The notes beneath the pieces were generated by a model. It had not been told where the DNA came from. It was given only the letters and a program-made list of their open reading frames with translations, and did no database searches. 64,000 bases of DNA from Raphanus sativus (Eukaryota > Streptophyta > Magnoliopsida > Brassicales > Brassicaceae): contig NC_079517.1 in NCBI RefSeq assembly GCF_000801105.2, positions 3,472,001 to 3,536,000 of the forward strand, written 5' to 3'. Every line of letters begins with the position of its first letter. The first letter of the stretch is position 1. Shown here piece by piece: positions 34,156 through 46,346 of this stretch. The position numbers and the translations under genes were made by a program.

Positions 34156-34962
34156 ATGAAAATGAAGAAGAAAGGTAAAGTCTTCCCATCTCCACCTCCT
34201 ACTCAACCATCGCCATCGTCATCGTCGTCTCACTACCTCAACGAAGACGAATCTCTCTCCGTCCTGAGGCTTCTTCCAGCGACGATTCTGGTGCTAGTCA
34301 CGGTTCTCTCAGCTGAAGAAAGAGAAGTCCTTGCTTACTTGATCACAAGAGGAACAACCGCCACCATCTCCCCTGACTCCAACAACAAGAAGACAACGAA
34401 GAAGAAGAAGAGCAACAAATCTGGCAGAAAAAACCACAAGCCTCCCGTGTTCGACTGCGAGTGTTTCGACTGCTACACTAGCTACTGGCTCCGATGGGAT
34501 TCCTCTCCGAACCGCGACCTCATCCACGACATCATCGACGCCTTCGAGAACCACCATCTCGCTGCTACCTCCGGCGGCGGCGGCGGCGGCGGGGAAGACT
34601 CGGTTTCCGGGAGCAAATCTAAGAGAGGTAAGAAGAAAGAGAAACCGGGTCGTCGGGTCGTCGTCGTCGAGGAGGTGGTGGAGCAGCCGGTGATTGAAGA
34701 GAGCGTCGAGGTGGTGGAGCAGCCGGTGATTGAAGAGAGCCACGTGTCGTCTCCAGATAACTCGCCGGGGAGATTGAATGAAGCTGAGGTGGAGGAGGAT
34801 GTGGAGGAGGAGGAGGTTGTTGAGGAAGAAGAAGAATCGACGGTGGTTTTACCGGCGGCAGCTGGGAGTGGACAACACAAGGGTTTGGCGAGGAAGGTAC
34901 TACCGGACGTGTTGGGTCTGTTCAACTCCAGTTTTTGGAGGCTTTGGAATCCGAATGCGTAA
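34156..34962 (+). CDS. Protein of unknown function, At5g13090-like
   Basis: A single exon of 268 codons, GC-rich relative to its flanks. I do not know its function. The N-terminus is basic then Ser/Pro-rich. A conserved-looking core at about residues 32-135 (SVLRLLPATILVLVTVLSAE, VFDCECFDCYTSYWLRWDSS, LIHDIIDAFENH) has a hydrophobic stretch and a CECFDC cysteine cluster. The rest is low-complexity: a Gly8 run encoded by GGC repeats, basic KSKRGKKKE, then a strongly acidic Glu/Val-rich tail with an exact 11-residue duplication, ending LPDVLGLFNSSFWRLWNPNA. The position between MORC5 and WRKY75 matches At5g13090. The start is the first of two close methionines. Confidence 0.85.
   Translation: MKMKKKGKVFPSPPPTQPSPSSSSSHYLNEDESLSVLRLLPATILVLVTVLSAEEREVLAYLITRGTTATISPDSNNKKTTKKKKSNKSGRKNHKPPVFDCECFDCYTSYWLRWDSSPNRDLIHDIIDAFENHHLAATSGGGGGGGEDSVSGSKSKRGKKKEKPGRRVVVVEEVVEQPVIEESVEVVEQPVIEESHVSSPDNSPGRLNEAEVEEDVEEEEVVEEEEESTVVLPAAAGSGQHKGLARKVLPDVLGLFNSSFWRLWNPNA
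34672..34740 (+). repeat. In-frame 36-bp duplication in the acidic tail
   Basis: Two identical 33-bp blocks (34672-34704 and 34708-34740) separated by GTC encode EVVEQPVIEES twice. Exact nucleotide identity indicates a recent duplication. Confidence 0.9.
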
Positions 34963-37794
34963 TCTAAAAAAAGCATCGTTCGATCCAAAAAGTTTATGCT
35001 TTTTCTCTTTCTCTGTTACTACTGTTTTTGAGATTAAAAGGAAAATGATCAAATCTTCATATGCTTTTTGTTCTTCTTCTCTAAAAAGATGGTATCGATC
35101 ACTACTTGGTTATTTGTAATTGGTTTGATAAAAAAAAATGCAGTCTTTAGCTTTTCTTTTTTTTTTGTTCACTTATCATGTTCATGAAGTTCTCTCAAGA
35201 ATATTTCAAAAAAGTAGCTTCATAGTCAAAAATTTGAAAAATACATGAAAAGTTTGAGAAAATGTAGTCAAATTCAAGCAAGGTCTTTAGTCTTCTTTGG
35301 TTTGGTGGTGAGACTCTAGTTTCTCTAGTCGCAGTTATTTGCTTAGGAACAAAGTTTGTGGATTAGGTAGACTGTTTCCGAGGGTGGGCCAACAAATATC
35401 TGAACGCATCCTCATACTCTGAGAGTGTGTCTCATTCTTTTACCTTTAAAATATTTAGGTAGCATCCTCCATGTTTATGTTCTTACCCTTATTATAAGTT
35501 AGCTAATTAGCTTAGGTTTGCAGTCTTTAATGCCTGACATCATCAATGCGTGTAAATATAACCCTAGAAGTACTTCATTTAAGTGCTGTGATTTACTCAG
35601 GAACAAAGATTCAAGAACAAAATATGTCTAGTTAGGCACCATGGTCTGGTTTACTTTTCTGTAATAGTACTATTTTGGGAAATGCAAACCAATGTGCTGG
35701 AAAGGTATTAGTAAAAGCTATCTATAACGCGCTTTCTCATTTGGATCTTTCATCAACCAACAAAACACCAACAAAAAAGAAAAGGCTAAAGTTTTTTAAA
35801 AGTAAGCGTCGCAGTAGCATCCTTGATTGTCTTTTTAGCTTACTATTAATGGAGTTCAGAGTGTCGATCAATGGTTGTTACAAATTGTTTCCTAACAACT
35901 CATTCACTATCACATGTCATATTATAAACTCTAACATGTCTTCCCAAACTAAGAAGATTAGATTACAAGTTCCTCTACTATGTTGCAAGTTGCAACAAAA
36001 ACCAACATTTGTTTGATATTGTTGAAGTAGGAAACAAATACTTTAACAAACATCTAATCTGCTAAGCCAAGTTACAAAAAAAAACATCTAATCTGCTCCA
36101 GGGGGATGTCCATGTAGCTCCACACTACTCAATACTATTTTACCAATTTTAATATGTTATTTGTCAGTTGTCACAAACCTCGACATCTTTCTCTCTTTTT
36201 GATTTTCACCAACTTCTTTAGAATACAACCCACTAACCCAGCTCTTGTTCCTCTAGGCCTAGAGTTTATTCTTCTACTTCTTAAACCCAACAACATCTGC
36301 TAGCCCACATAACAGGCCTATCATGTTGTTTTTAATATAAAAGGTTATGATATTGTACTACTTTCCAAAAATACATGGAGGCTGCTAGGGGTTGCTTTTT
36401 TTGTTTTTTTGTTTAGAATGGCTGCTAGGGGTTGTTGTTATACGAAAATGAAACTGTTAAAGGAACACGTGCGTCTTTCAAGAGTTTTCTTGTTACTTGT
36501 ATAATATTCAAACATCGACCACTCTTAATAATTATCCCTCTTTTTCCTTTTCTTTTTCTATGCATTTTGAATGGTCAAGCAAGCATGGACTAGCAACAGT
36601 AAACGGTGAGCTACTTTGGGTTTTTCTTACGTGAAATGAATTCATAATTAGCTGGTAAAATGGTCTGAAAGTTCAACCTCGGATAAAGATTATCAACCAC
36701 GTCTGCGCCAAAGTAAAAATGTATTTGCTCTTCTCCTACAAATATAAATTAAATTTTGAAATTTACTGACGTCAAGATAAGAAAAAGAAACCAGTGGATT
36801 ATTATTGACTTTCTTCATCTTGCCAACTAAACCAAAAAACGTAATAACACACGTCACAAGTTATAACTTATATTATATCCATTGTCCACTGGTTTCATCT
36901 ATTCAAAATTCAGAAAAGAACCAGTTTATCAGTTATTATTGTCAAAGTTCTTATATATGAATTCAAACATAGGAGACTTATCAATTCACTGATCATAGTA
37001 TATGTCTTTATTAATTATATATGCGGATAATAAGTATCATGACGTATTGACTTTCGAGATATAGAAAAACTTAAAACCATATGACGTTTAACAAAAGAAA
37101 AAAATTGGAATATCACATTAGAGATAAATTCGACTAGTCTCGTTCGTCAGTAATGATCTTCCACAAATACATTAGTGAGAATTCCATGTTCGTACGTGCA
37201 TGCATCGTCTTTTATCTACTTTACAAAATCTTGAAAAAAGAAAATATTGATTGATTCTTACGTCAGATACTGCCTACCTTATGCAATAACTAGTGAGATA
37301 TATTTTTATTAAAGGCACTCTATAGACAATACTATAAACGTTGTTCATGTATTTAGAGTTATGCATGCATATATACTCTTGAGCTTTATTCTGTAAAGTT
37401 CAATCCTTGGAAAGAATAGTCTTCTTATTTCTTGATCTATTTGTCTTTAGATATATAAGAATATCTTTGAAGATATATATGGATTAATGGGTTAATGATT
37501 AATAAACTCATATGTAAATGCTTAATGCTTACGTATCGTCTACGACACTGCCCCTTCTAGTTCTGCTTTCACTATTAGCATCGGGCCGCCTCTTCGTCTT
37601 TGACTTCGCAGTCTGCTCTAACACGAGGAATAAATGTCTATAAAATAGACTAAACTATAATATTTCCCTTCAAAAAAAATCTTACGACCTATAATAACAA
37701 ACAAACAAACAAATCAAAAGAATCTTCTTCTTTAAAAAGTTGGTCGATCGCTCTTTGTATTTTTATAAGTTTTCCAGAGTTAATTGGGAACAAC
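34963..37794. other. Intergenic region upstream of WRKY75
   Basis: About 2.8 kb without a supported gene. The 113-codon frame at 35675-36016 has no stop for 340 bases but no family features. Small duplications occur at 36042-36103 (ACATCTAATCTGCT twice) and 36378-36436 (GGCTGCTAGGGGTTG twice). W-box cores TTGACT are present at 36805, 37047 and 37600. Confidence 0.5.
37600..37647 (+). promoter_or_regulatory. WRKY75 proximal promoter: W-box and TATA box
   Basis: TTGACT at 37600-37605 matches the W-box bound by WRKY factors. TATAAAATA at 37639-37647 is a good TATA element about 150 bp before the start codon. Further W-box cores upstream would fit auto- or cross-regulation by WRKY proteins, which is known for this family but not shown here. 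Confidence 0.5.
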
Positions 37795-38906
37795 ATGGAA
37801 GGATATGATGATGGATCGTTGTATGCTCCGTTTCTGTCGCTGAAACCACATCAAAGCCTTTCTATGTCGGAGTTAGAACAAGGCAGAGAAGAAGCCTCCA
37901 AAGTTAGAGAAGGTTCCTCGAGAAGCAGGGAGTTGAAAAAGAAGAAGGGGAAGAAACAAAAGTTTGCGTTTCAGACAAGGAGCCAAGTTGATATTCTTGA
38001 TGATGGCTATCGTTGGAGAAAATATGGCCAAAAAGCCGTCAAGAACAACAAGTTCCCCAGGTTCTTCACTCATCCCCCTTTATTAGCTTAGTTTTTTTTA
38101 TTAGCTTAGTTATTCCTCTCTTTTTCTTATATATATTAGATAAAGAGACAAGAGTTAAACTGTAGTACTGTACACATATGCTTAATTAAGCCAATCTCGA
38201 ACCAAGATGGAGTCTAGATTGATTGTAACTAGTTTGCACATTATATGATTTGATTAATTGTAAAGCTAGATCAATGATCTACGTTTTTGCTGTCAAGATC
38301 AGTGATTAAAAAAGCAACGCCATCGGTTAAGAATTTTTTTAAGATTTTTACTCTTTTTAAAAAGGATTCTTGAAATATTGCTTTCTTTTAATTTTTTTTT
38401 AAACCACAAGAAACTGTTTTAGAATTTTCCGTTGGAGCTGCTCTAAAATATGTCTTGCAGTAAGATCATATAAAGTAGATGTGCATTGGGAAACAAGTTT
38501 GATGTCTATATATAATTATCATTCACATCAATTTTGGATTGATGATAAGTTAACTAATCTGCATATAGATTGAGTAAAATTATATGCTTTATTTTATAGT
38601 CCATCTAACAGCCAGTGCATAAAATGAAGTCTTTTCGTGAAAAAACGATCATAAAAGTGAGTTTGTGAACATTGAACATTAAGCTTTTTTTTTTCTTTTT
38701 TAATAACGGCTTAAATATAAATGTGCAGGAGTTACTACAGGTGCACATATGGAGGATGCAATGTAAAGAAGCAAGTGCAAAGATTAACAGCGGACCAAGA
38801 AGTTGTAGTCACGACCTACGAAGGAGTTCACTCGCATCCCATAGAAAAGTCTACAGAAAATTTCGAGCATATTCTCACCCAAATGCAAATCTACTCTTCT
38901 TTTTAA
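37795..38906 (+). CDS. WRKY75: WRKY transcription factor WRKY75
   Basis: Group IIc WRKY DNA-binding factor; in Arabidopsis it acts in phosphate starvation, root-hair development, senescence and defence. Two exons, 37795-38060 and 38729-38906, give 147 residues (Arabidopsis ~145). WRKYGQK is at 74-80, within [13 protein letters not shown]. The zinc finger is C94-X4-C99-X23-H123-X-H125 ([10 protein letters not shown] ... GVHSHP). The single intron splits the Arg codon of the NKFPRSYYR sequence, the conserved WRKY intron position. A basic nuclear signal KKKKGKKQK precedes the domain. The C-terminus [15 protein letters not shown] matches the WRKY75 subtype. Confidence 0.97.
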
Positions 38907-39561
38907 TACCTTTTATAACTTTGGAGCGTATCATTCCGAGAGCCGATGTTGTAAATTATACAAATAAAAAAAGTATAATATTTACATTTCATGGCTGTTG
39001 GAAAAAAATAACCATGGTCAATTTGGAGACTGTTTCCTAATAATCTTAACAAAGTTGTTCATTTATAAAGAATACTTAGTCCCTAGACATTTCATAGTCT
39101 GTAAAATACCTTGTAAGCAAAATCTACTACATAAGATGTGATACTTTTGCGTTTGTTGGATGAATGTGAAAATGTAATAACCCTAATCATATTAGTTAAT
39201 CAACTTCATTCTCTTATGCCAGCCTTAGCTCAGTTTCCTTCTTCTCATGATGCATGTTTTTGTTTGTAACATCAAATCCGGTCAGACCGGACAGGGTCAG
39301 GTAGAATTAGAACCACTAGGATTCTGATGCATCGGTTTTGGACTTGGATTAAAAATTGGACAGAAAGCTTCTCAGCTAAACATCGATTTGCTAACACAAA
39401 CAAGAGAGTAGCTGGAGAAAGAAAAAAACAGAAGCTTGATCTTAACTGTCTCATGGATTTTTTTTATTACCATGACACCAACACGCAGTCTTGAATTACT
39501 ACAAAACACTCAAAAAAACAAGATACTGGAATCTGTCGAGTGTGCCTTCTTGTATGGATCT
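38907..39561. other. Convergent 3' spacer WRKY75 / PRELI-like
   Basis: Untranslated 3' regions and spacer. I see no gene or defined repeat. Confidence 0.5.
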
Positions 39562-41405
39562 TTAAACTGGAGCTGATTCTGCTTCCATATACCTACAAAT
39601 CCTCTCCATAACCTCTCGCCCTTTGGCGCTATTCTGCATGAATTTCTCGGCGCACTTCTGCTCAACTTTCTCAGCCATTGAGGCCAGAGCCGACAAGGGT
39701 TTGATGCGAATGCTCGTCTCCTGGCTACAAACCGTCCATGCCGATGGATTCTCTGGATGAGGATCATACCTTATTCTCTCCTCCACTTCAATGAACTTCT
39801 GGAGACTAATGTTCTTTGTTATGAGCTGAATTAGAATCGTTTACCAAATAATTAGACGTTTATTACCATGTCAAATGCTAATGATAAAGCTAACCTAAAA
39901 ATACCCCTAAAGTGCTTCACCAACACTACTGCTATATAAGCTAATCTAAACTACTAACGAATGCTTCATCTATAGATGTCAATTGGGCGGGCCGGGCGGG
40001 TTTGGGCGTGTCCGAATGGGCTTTATTTTTTTGCTGGACATATTTGGTCGAAGCCCAAATAGAACCATGTCCAAATGAGACCAAAACCAAATAAGACCAT
40101 GATTTATTACATTTGTTGGGCTGTCCATGGGCCTATACGACCACTTAATGTAAACAACACAATTTTTCAGTTTTAAAAAGTAAAATTCATACAAGTTCTA
40201 AACTTCATAAAAACACACAAGTTCACAAAAGATAAATTGTGTTTTCTATTTTGGCAAGAAATTGTGTTTTTTCGGTTTTTACGAGAAATTGTATTTTTCG
40301 GTCTTGGCGGAAAATTGTGTGTTTTCCAATTTTTACGAGAAATTATGTTTTCGGTTTTGGCGGAAAATTGTGGGTTTTCTGGTTTTACGGGAAATAGTGT
40401 TTTCTGGTTTTTGCGGAAAATTGTGTTTCCAGTTTTGGCGAAAAATTACGTTTTTTTTTCTGGTTTTGGCAGGAAATTGCGTTTTTCAGGTTTTGGCGGG
40501 AAATGGAATTATTCAGTTTTGGTGGGAAATTGGGTTTTTCGGTTTTGGTAGAAATTTATTTTTCCGATTTTGGCGGGAAATTGTATTTTTTTGGTTATGG
40601 CGAAAAATTTGGTTTTTCGGTTTTGGCGGGAAATTTGATTTTTCGATTTTAGCGGAAAATTGTATTTTTTTTGGTTTTAGCTGAAATTACGCTTTTCCGG
40701 TTTTGGCAGACAACTATATTTTTCGGCTTTGGCGGAAAATTATGTTTTTCAGTTTTGGCAGAAATTATGTTTTCCATAACAAAAATCACACATAAACTGT
40801 TATAAATTAAACCTTTAGGCTTCAGGAAAATGTCGAAAAAATATTGAGTTTTTCCCAATTTGCTAAACCTAGACATTTTAGATTTTTGGGCCGCCCATTG
40901 TCCAAATGGTTAAGTCCAGTATTGTCCATGATATAATTGGGTTTGTCCATGTGGACAAAAATTTAGTTACGGACAAAAATGGACTTGCCCATTTTAGACC
41001 ATATCAATTTGGACACGGGCCGCCCATTTTTATTCCGCCCATTTGACATCTCTAGCTTCATCCAAATCAAACTATCCTCACCTATAAAAATCTACAGAAC
41101 TCTTGCTGATGATTTACCTGCATGGAACGTGATTTGCCATCCACAACAGTTGACTCAACACAGTGACAGATGTCCTGGCCCACGATCCGGTGAAGGAACC
41201 AAGGACCAGGAGCGTGGATGGTGAGGGCGCGCGTGGTGTGGAGTTTACCGGTCTCAGAGTCAAGCTTGCGGTTCAAGGTGTCGACTTCGAGGATGTGAGA
41301 AAGGATGCGTTTGTTTTCAGGGTCTGCGAATTTCCTCCACGAGGCAGCACTGACCCGCTCCCACGGGTGCTTGTACACATGCTCTTGTCTATATGCTTTT
41401 ACCAT
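39562..41405 (-). CDS. PRELI/MSF1-domain protein (At5g13070-like)
   Basis: Member of the PRELI/Ups family; yeast and animal relatives move phospholipids between mitochondrial membranes, so a mitochondrial lipid-transfer role is likely. Two exons, 41405-41118 and 39825-39562, give 183 residues. MVKAYRQEHVYKHPWERVSA is the diagnostic N-terminus, with PWFLHRIVGQDICHCVEST in the middle. The second exon holds SLQKFIEVEERIRYDPHPEN and a helical end AEKVEQKCAEKFMQNSAKGR. The exons are separated by a ~1.3-kb intron, mostly occupied by a hAT-like element. Reading frame and splice sites are intact, so the gene should still work if the intron is removed properly. Confidence 0.92.
39963..41062. mobile_element. 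Non-autonomous hAT-like element in the PRELI-like intron
   Basis: The 8-bp direct repeat GCTTCATC at 39963-39970 and 41055-41062 flanks an element of 1,084 bp (39971-41054). Its ends, TATAGATGTCAATTGGGCGG and (reverse complement) TAGAGATGTCAAATGGGCGG, are inverted repeats with two mismatches. An 8-bp duplication and TA-AG-type short ends define hAT transposons. No transposase is encoded. The middle is a large tandem array. Confidence 0.9.
40236..40790. repeat. Tandem array of ~28-bp units inside the hAT-like element
   Basis: About 20 imperfect copies of a unit resembling TTTCGGTTTTGGCGGGAAAT-TGTG, 27-31 bp each, fill the element centre. The long open frames here (rich in Phe, Gly and Lys, for example FWREIVFFGFGRK-like) are products of the repeat. 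Confidence 0.88.
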
Positions 41406-42418
41406 CAGAGGAATCTAATAATAAAAACAAACAAACAAACAAACAGTAGATCGAAGAATAAGTAGGCATACAAGAGATGTAACATAAAACAAGATAATCT
41501 ATAGCTGATATAACAGAATGGAGATCCGAATCTGAATACAACGATCAAAGGATAAGAGCTTACACCTAGATCCAACCGAAACAATTAGGTTGAAATATTT
41601 GATTTTTTATAGCTTAGATAAGCTTTCAACGAGAGCAACGATGAAGGAACTGGAGAATTAAAACGTTGATTTCGCAGATGCAAGGATCGAATCACAGAAT
41701 CTCCAGTTCCAAATCCAAAAATCAAAAGCGCAGTTAACGAAACTAGCAATAGTGGCAATTTCTGAAACAAAGTTTCCAGGAAACAGATGAAGAAAGAAAC
41801 GTACTTACAGTTTTGACTCTCGATGCTAATCGATTGTAGAACTGGGAAGAGAAGAATATACCTAAAGATATAGAGAGGTAGGCAATTGAAGATCTTTTGT
41901 GAGCGTAGAAGAAATGAATCCCAAAAATGGAGAACGTGACGAGAGGAAATGAAACAATGCAATGGCGGTGTCGAGAGACTTGCGGCTTTTTTCTGTGTGT
42001 TTACGAACCACAATGCCTTCTCTCGTCAGCGGTAATGGGCCTGTAAAAGCTCCGATATTGGGCTTTGAGTTTTGATAGTGTTGACTTTTGAGCGGAAGAA
42101 AGATTTATGCGATGCATGGATGTCTAATGTGTTTTGCGGAAAACAAAACAAATTAGTATTTCACAAGACTAGAACACTAACATAACACCTTTCTTTAGTA
42201 ACGAAAAAATTCTCAAGAACGATGCTTATAATATTTCCTCTTGTTTGAACTGAATCAGTCACACACTCACACTACACTTGTTGAGTTGGTCTAATTTTCG
42301 AGCCAATACAGAAAATCTAAACTTCGAGGGCCTCTTGATATTACTGAGTTGAGCAATTCGTAGTAACAAGAATACAAGTGGTTATCTAACCCAAAAAACG
42401 AATCTACTTATTTATGTT
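41406..42418. other. Region between PRELI-like 5' end and ABAP1 3' end
   Basis: Holds the PRELI-like 5' leader and promoter and the ABAP1 3' untranslated region. (AAAC)n occurs at 41427-41445. The 142-codon minus frame at 41585-42013 shows no family features and probably reflects leader sequence, possibly containing a leader intron. Confidence 0.5.
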
Positions 42419-45400
42419 TTATACAACGGTTGAGCTAGCTTGGACTGGCCTTGTCAGAATATCTGTGATGTAACTCCTGATTTCAGGTATTATCTTCTTG
42501 ATAAACATGGGAAACCTGCGTTACAGAAAGAATAAAATAAACATGATTTGAGTTTATAAAAAAGGACCAAAGCTAAAATTTCCACTAAAAGCAATAAAAT
42601 TTTGATGGCATACCATATTTCAGAGCTGAGCTTAGTGTAATGCTCAAGAACGAAGAGAGTGCATGCTCTTCTTAAGGCTGAAGCGTTAAATGTATCAGCC
42701 AAGTCATACATCATCGGTATGTTATCCACACAGATGTCCTGCACCAACATTCCATTTAGTTTTAAACAGAGACAAGAAATCGCTCTCTCTGTCTTGAAAT
42801 ATAATAGGAAGACCTCGGTTTTTGCTTCTTTTATTTTTATTTTACCTGTGCGATTGTGTACTCACAAAGGCGTTTGAGGCCTTCGATAAGATACTGATCA
42901 GCTGCTACAAGCAGATCTTGAGCCAAATGTTTTGTGATGCTAATTCTTCCTGTGTATACGAATCTGCACATTTTGTGTGTTTCATGCTTAAGATTCTTTA
43001 ACTTATTTTATGGTAATATTTCAAGTGTTTGATATTATAGAGAACCTTACCTCATCATAAGCTCAAACACTTCCCAACTTATATTTGGAATCTCCACGTT
43101 TTGGGCGTTGCGTTCCTAAAATGATTCTCAAGTTAGTTGATTGATATTTATCTATATGATGAAATAGACACCGCAAATCATTAATTCAGAAGCTTACCTT
43201 GTAAAGGCCATCAAACATTGCACGAAATATATCAGAGGAAGCTACCAAGCAAATCTTGTGTGCATAGAATTTTTTCCCTAATATTTGCCATGGAAACACT
43301 CAGTTAGAATCCGCAGGTAGAATTAAGAGAAACAAAGATGAGATTTATTGTTATACCATCGATTAAGAATGTGACATCTGACAAAGTAGGGTTGTTCACA
43401 AACTCTTCACCCAGAAACACCTTCAATATTACAATCAATAACAAAGTCAAGACCACATCCACATATCATAACTAGTTTTATACTTTGAGAAAAAAATAAT
43501 GAAGTTTTCTTACTCGTTGGGTGGGTGAGGAAGGAGCTGAGTCCTCTGGCGCAAACGAAGTAGCTTTTCTAGCTAATTCAAATAAAGCTCTTGAGCTATA
43601 TTTCTGCTGTTTCATGCCTGACAAGTATAGAAGCTCCAACAAAAATTCTACTCCTGCATTAGTAATACGTACTATTGATCAGAAACAGTAAACCCAACAA
43701 AAATATATAAATTCTGAGTGAGACTATTACCATTGTTATCAATGAAAATTAATTTTCCATCTTTAGGGTCACAAAGATGTGCAAGAGCCAAAGCAATTCG
43801 CGTTTGTATATTCTTCTCAGTGTTTCTCATCAGATATAATAACTGGTTCAGTACCTGAAAGAAGGGTTTGGCATTAGGAGACTAAAACCAAGGCTATACT
43901 AACAACCAGAAGGTGTAACAGAAATAGGTACTCACAGGTCCATGAATCTTGTTCTCTAGCCTCTTCAGTGTCCTCACCACACAATCCCTAGTCGGCTGCA
44001 GATATAAGAATATAAATCAGAATTTGGAAATGTTATAGATTGGTTTTGCAAACATAAGCAGTCACAAAGCATACTTGAACGGTGAAGTTGTCATCTTGAA
44101 GCCTTTGAATACCTCCAGCCTTAATGAAATCTGCTAGATTTTCCTGTTTACAAAAATCTTGTTTAGGTAATCATGGTATGTATAGTTACTATAAAACATA
44201 GCTGTATTCAAAATTATCATGAACTTAGTTTACCTCGTTATCCGCAAGGCCGTACAAAGCAAAAGCAGCGTTGTGTTGCACAGATCCAGTATGCACATCA
44301 AGAAGATTTAGTAGTGAGATGATGCCTCCTCTTTGTCCAATGCCGGCTTGATTGTGTGTGTCCTGCAACATTTTAAACATTGAGAATATACCGGCGTATT
44401 AAGATATGTACCAAGCCAAAATAGAATTGCAACTTTATGTTCTTATCAAACAAAGTCTGATTTAACAATCATCCATAAAGAACCAAATTCCAGAAGCAAC
44501 AAAAACATTCACATGCCAACTCAAAAACATAAGTACCTGAGCCAAACGACCAAGAGCAAAAGCTGACATTTCCATGACCTGCTCATCTGATGACTGAAGC
44601 ATCTTAATCAATGGTGTAATGGCACCTCTCTGGGCAATGTGTACCTGCATTATCAGTTTGCCAGTTGTGTTTAATATGTTCTCTCTAGTTTGCATCCATC
44701 TTTTACTGCAGCATGAGATGGAAGAGACTAGCTCATACCTTGCAATCTGAATCAGGCGAAGCAAATTGACCTATTAGCAATGCTGCTTCTCTCTGAGTCT
44801 CTAAACAAGTGGAGCTGTGGCAGATAGCAAAACGTTACCAAACATATTACAAGGAAATATCTATTTGAGCAGAAGTAGAAAAAAAAACAGAATAAGAAAA
44901 ATAAGCATACCTAAGTAAACCAATCACTGGTTGTAAGGCACCAGCACGGATAACCTCTTTCTTGATGTCAGGAGATGAGTGGACAAGATTTCCAATTGCC
45001 CCAATCTGAAAAAAAAAATCCACAGTATATTAGTAGGAACAAAGCGAAACAGCTGCAGCCATCTAAAGCAAGGTAAGAACCTACCGCTTCGCCATGCATA
45101 GAAGGATCTTCTGACTGAAGCATCAATACAAGGGTTGGCAAAGCATTCAACTCCACAATCTACACAGTTGCTTTTAAATGTAAGAATCATGCCTCTCATA
45201 AAAGCTTAAACAAAAGAAAGCATCATCATATCAATACATACTTGGTTCTTGTTCTCATCATTCCTAAACGAAACTGTACGCAAGGCCCCTGCAGCAGCCC
45301 TCTGGACTTTAACATCCGGAAAATTCAAAAGCTCAACAAGTGGTGGAATGCCACCTTCAACCCTGAAAAAGGAAGTTTTGCAAAAAGATGTAAGAATAGC

Positions 45401-46346
45401 CATGACTAAAAACCATAAGGATCATTAGACAGTAAATAGTACCTTATATTAGTCTTAATCCTTGGATTGTCATGAGCAATATTAGTGATGATATCAGCTG
45501 CTCTCCTAATGACAGCGTTAGCTTCCATGCACCCAAGACAAATCCCTCGCCTCTTCAACAACTTAACAGTGGGGACTATGGCACCAGCATCTACAATGAC
45601 CTGCTGGTAACCAGGCTATGTAACAGATAAAGCTAAAATTAGTAAACAATTTCACATTCAAACACACAAGAACTGAGATTCACAACTTCTCATCCACAGT
45701 TGCAAAGATTGAGAGTTACCTGAATAGCAGCGATAAGTCCAAGGGAAACAGCACAGTCTTTCTCTAGCTTATGATCGCACGATTTGGGAACGTTTGAATT
45801 GATCGCTGGTGATTCTAGATATCTAACCAAAGCAGGGATAACTCCATTCTCCACCATCATCTCCACGTTTTCATCTATACAAAACAAACAGATTCAGAAT
45901 ATAAAACTAATCCCAAAGAATCACATATAAAATTTAAAAATCGATTTGACAAGTTGAATTCAAAATCTGCATTGATTCAATCAGATCTAACAAACGAACT
46001 GAGCAATTCAAGCCGTTACCGAAACTAAGGACTAGCTAATTTCAACATAATCACGGTGGAGTCGAGGATAGATGAATGAAGGACTAGTCGTACCGATTTT
46101 AGCGAGAGAGGAGATAGCAGCAGCAGCTCCCTTGACAGCTTCGCGATCAGAATCCGTTGCATCTGAGAAGCTGGAGTTTAAAACCTCGACGTGGCGGCGG
46201 ATCGAGACGACGAGATCTGCTTCTTTGTCTTCGACTTCCGTAATCTGCATGACTATCGACGCCGCGACTGTCTCCCGGGACAGCTTTCGCTTCAAGTTCC
46301 TTCCGGCGAGGCGTGTTGATCGCTGGCGCTTCTGTTGGCTCTCCAT
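42419..46346 (-). CDS. ABAP1: Armadillo-BTB protein ABAP1
   Basis: In Arabidopsis ABAP1 binds ORC1 and TCP24 and restrains DNA replication licensing in leaves. Nineteen exons in transcript order: 46346-46094, 45874-45720, 45615-45443, 45362-45242, 45159-45085, 45005-44911, 44814-44739, 44644-44537, 44362-44234, 44143-44075, 43995-43936, 43854-43731, 43653-43514, 43420-43357, 43277-43198, 43115-43051, 42963-42846, 42738-42614 and 42515-42419, giving 708 residues. The N-terminus has basic KRQRSTRLAGRNLKRKL. Armadillo repeats fill about 70-480 (for example VEGGIPPLVELLNFPDVKVQ, RAAAGALRTVSF, GAIGNLVHSSPDIKKEVIR, GAITPLIKMLQSSDEQVMEM, ALYGLADNEENLADFIKAGG). The BTB domain begins near 527 (NPTLSDVTFLIDGKKFYAHK, VASSDIFRAMFDGLYK). 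All phases agree and no stops interrupt it. Slightly shorter than the ~737 I recall. Confidence 0.95.

Noticed and set aside
40237..40684. Two overlapping Phe/Gly-rich open frames of 104 and 140 codons
   Set aside because: They are products of the ~28-bp tandem array inside the hAT-like element; both frames are equally open, as expected for a repeat.
41585..42013. 142-codon minus-strand open frame upstream of the PRELI-like gene
   Set aside because: Low-complexity, no known domain, and located where the leader and promoter of that gene should be.
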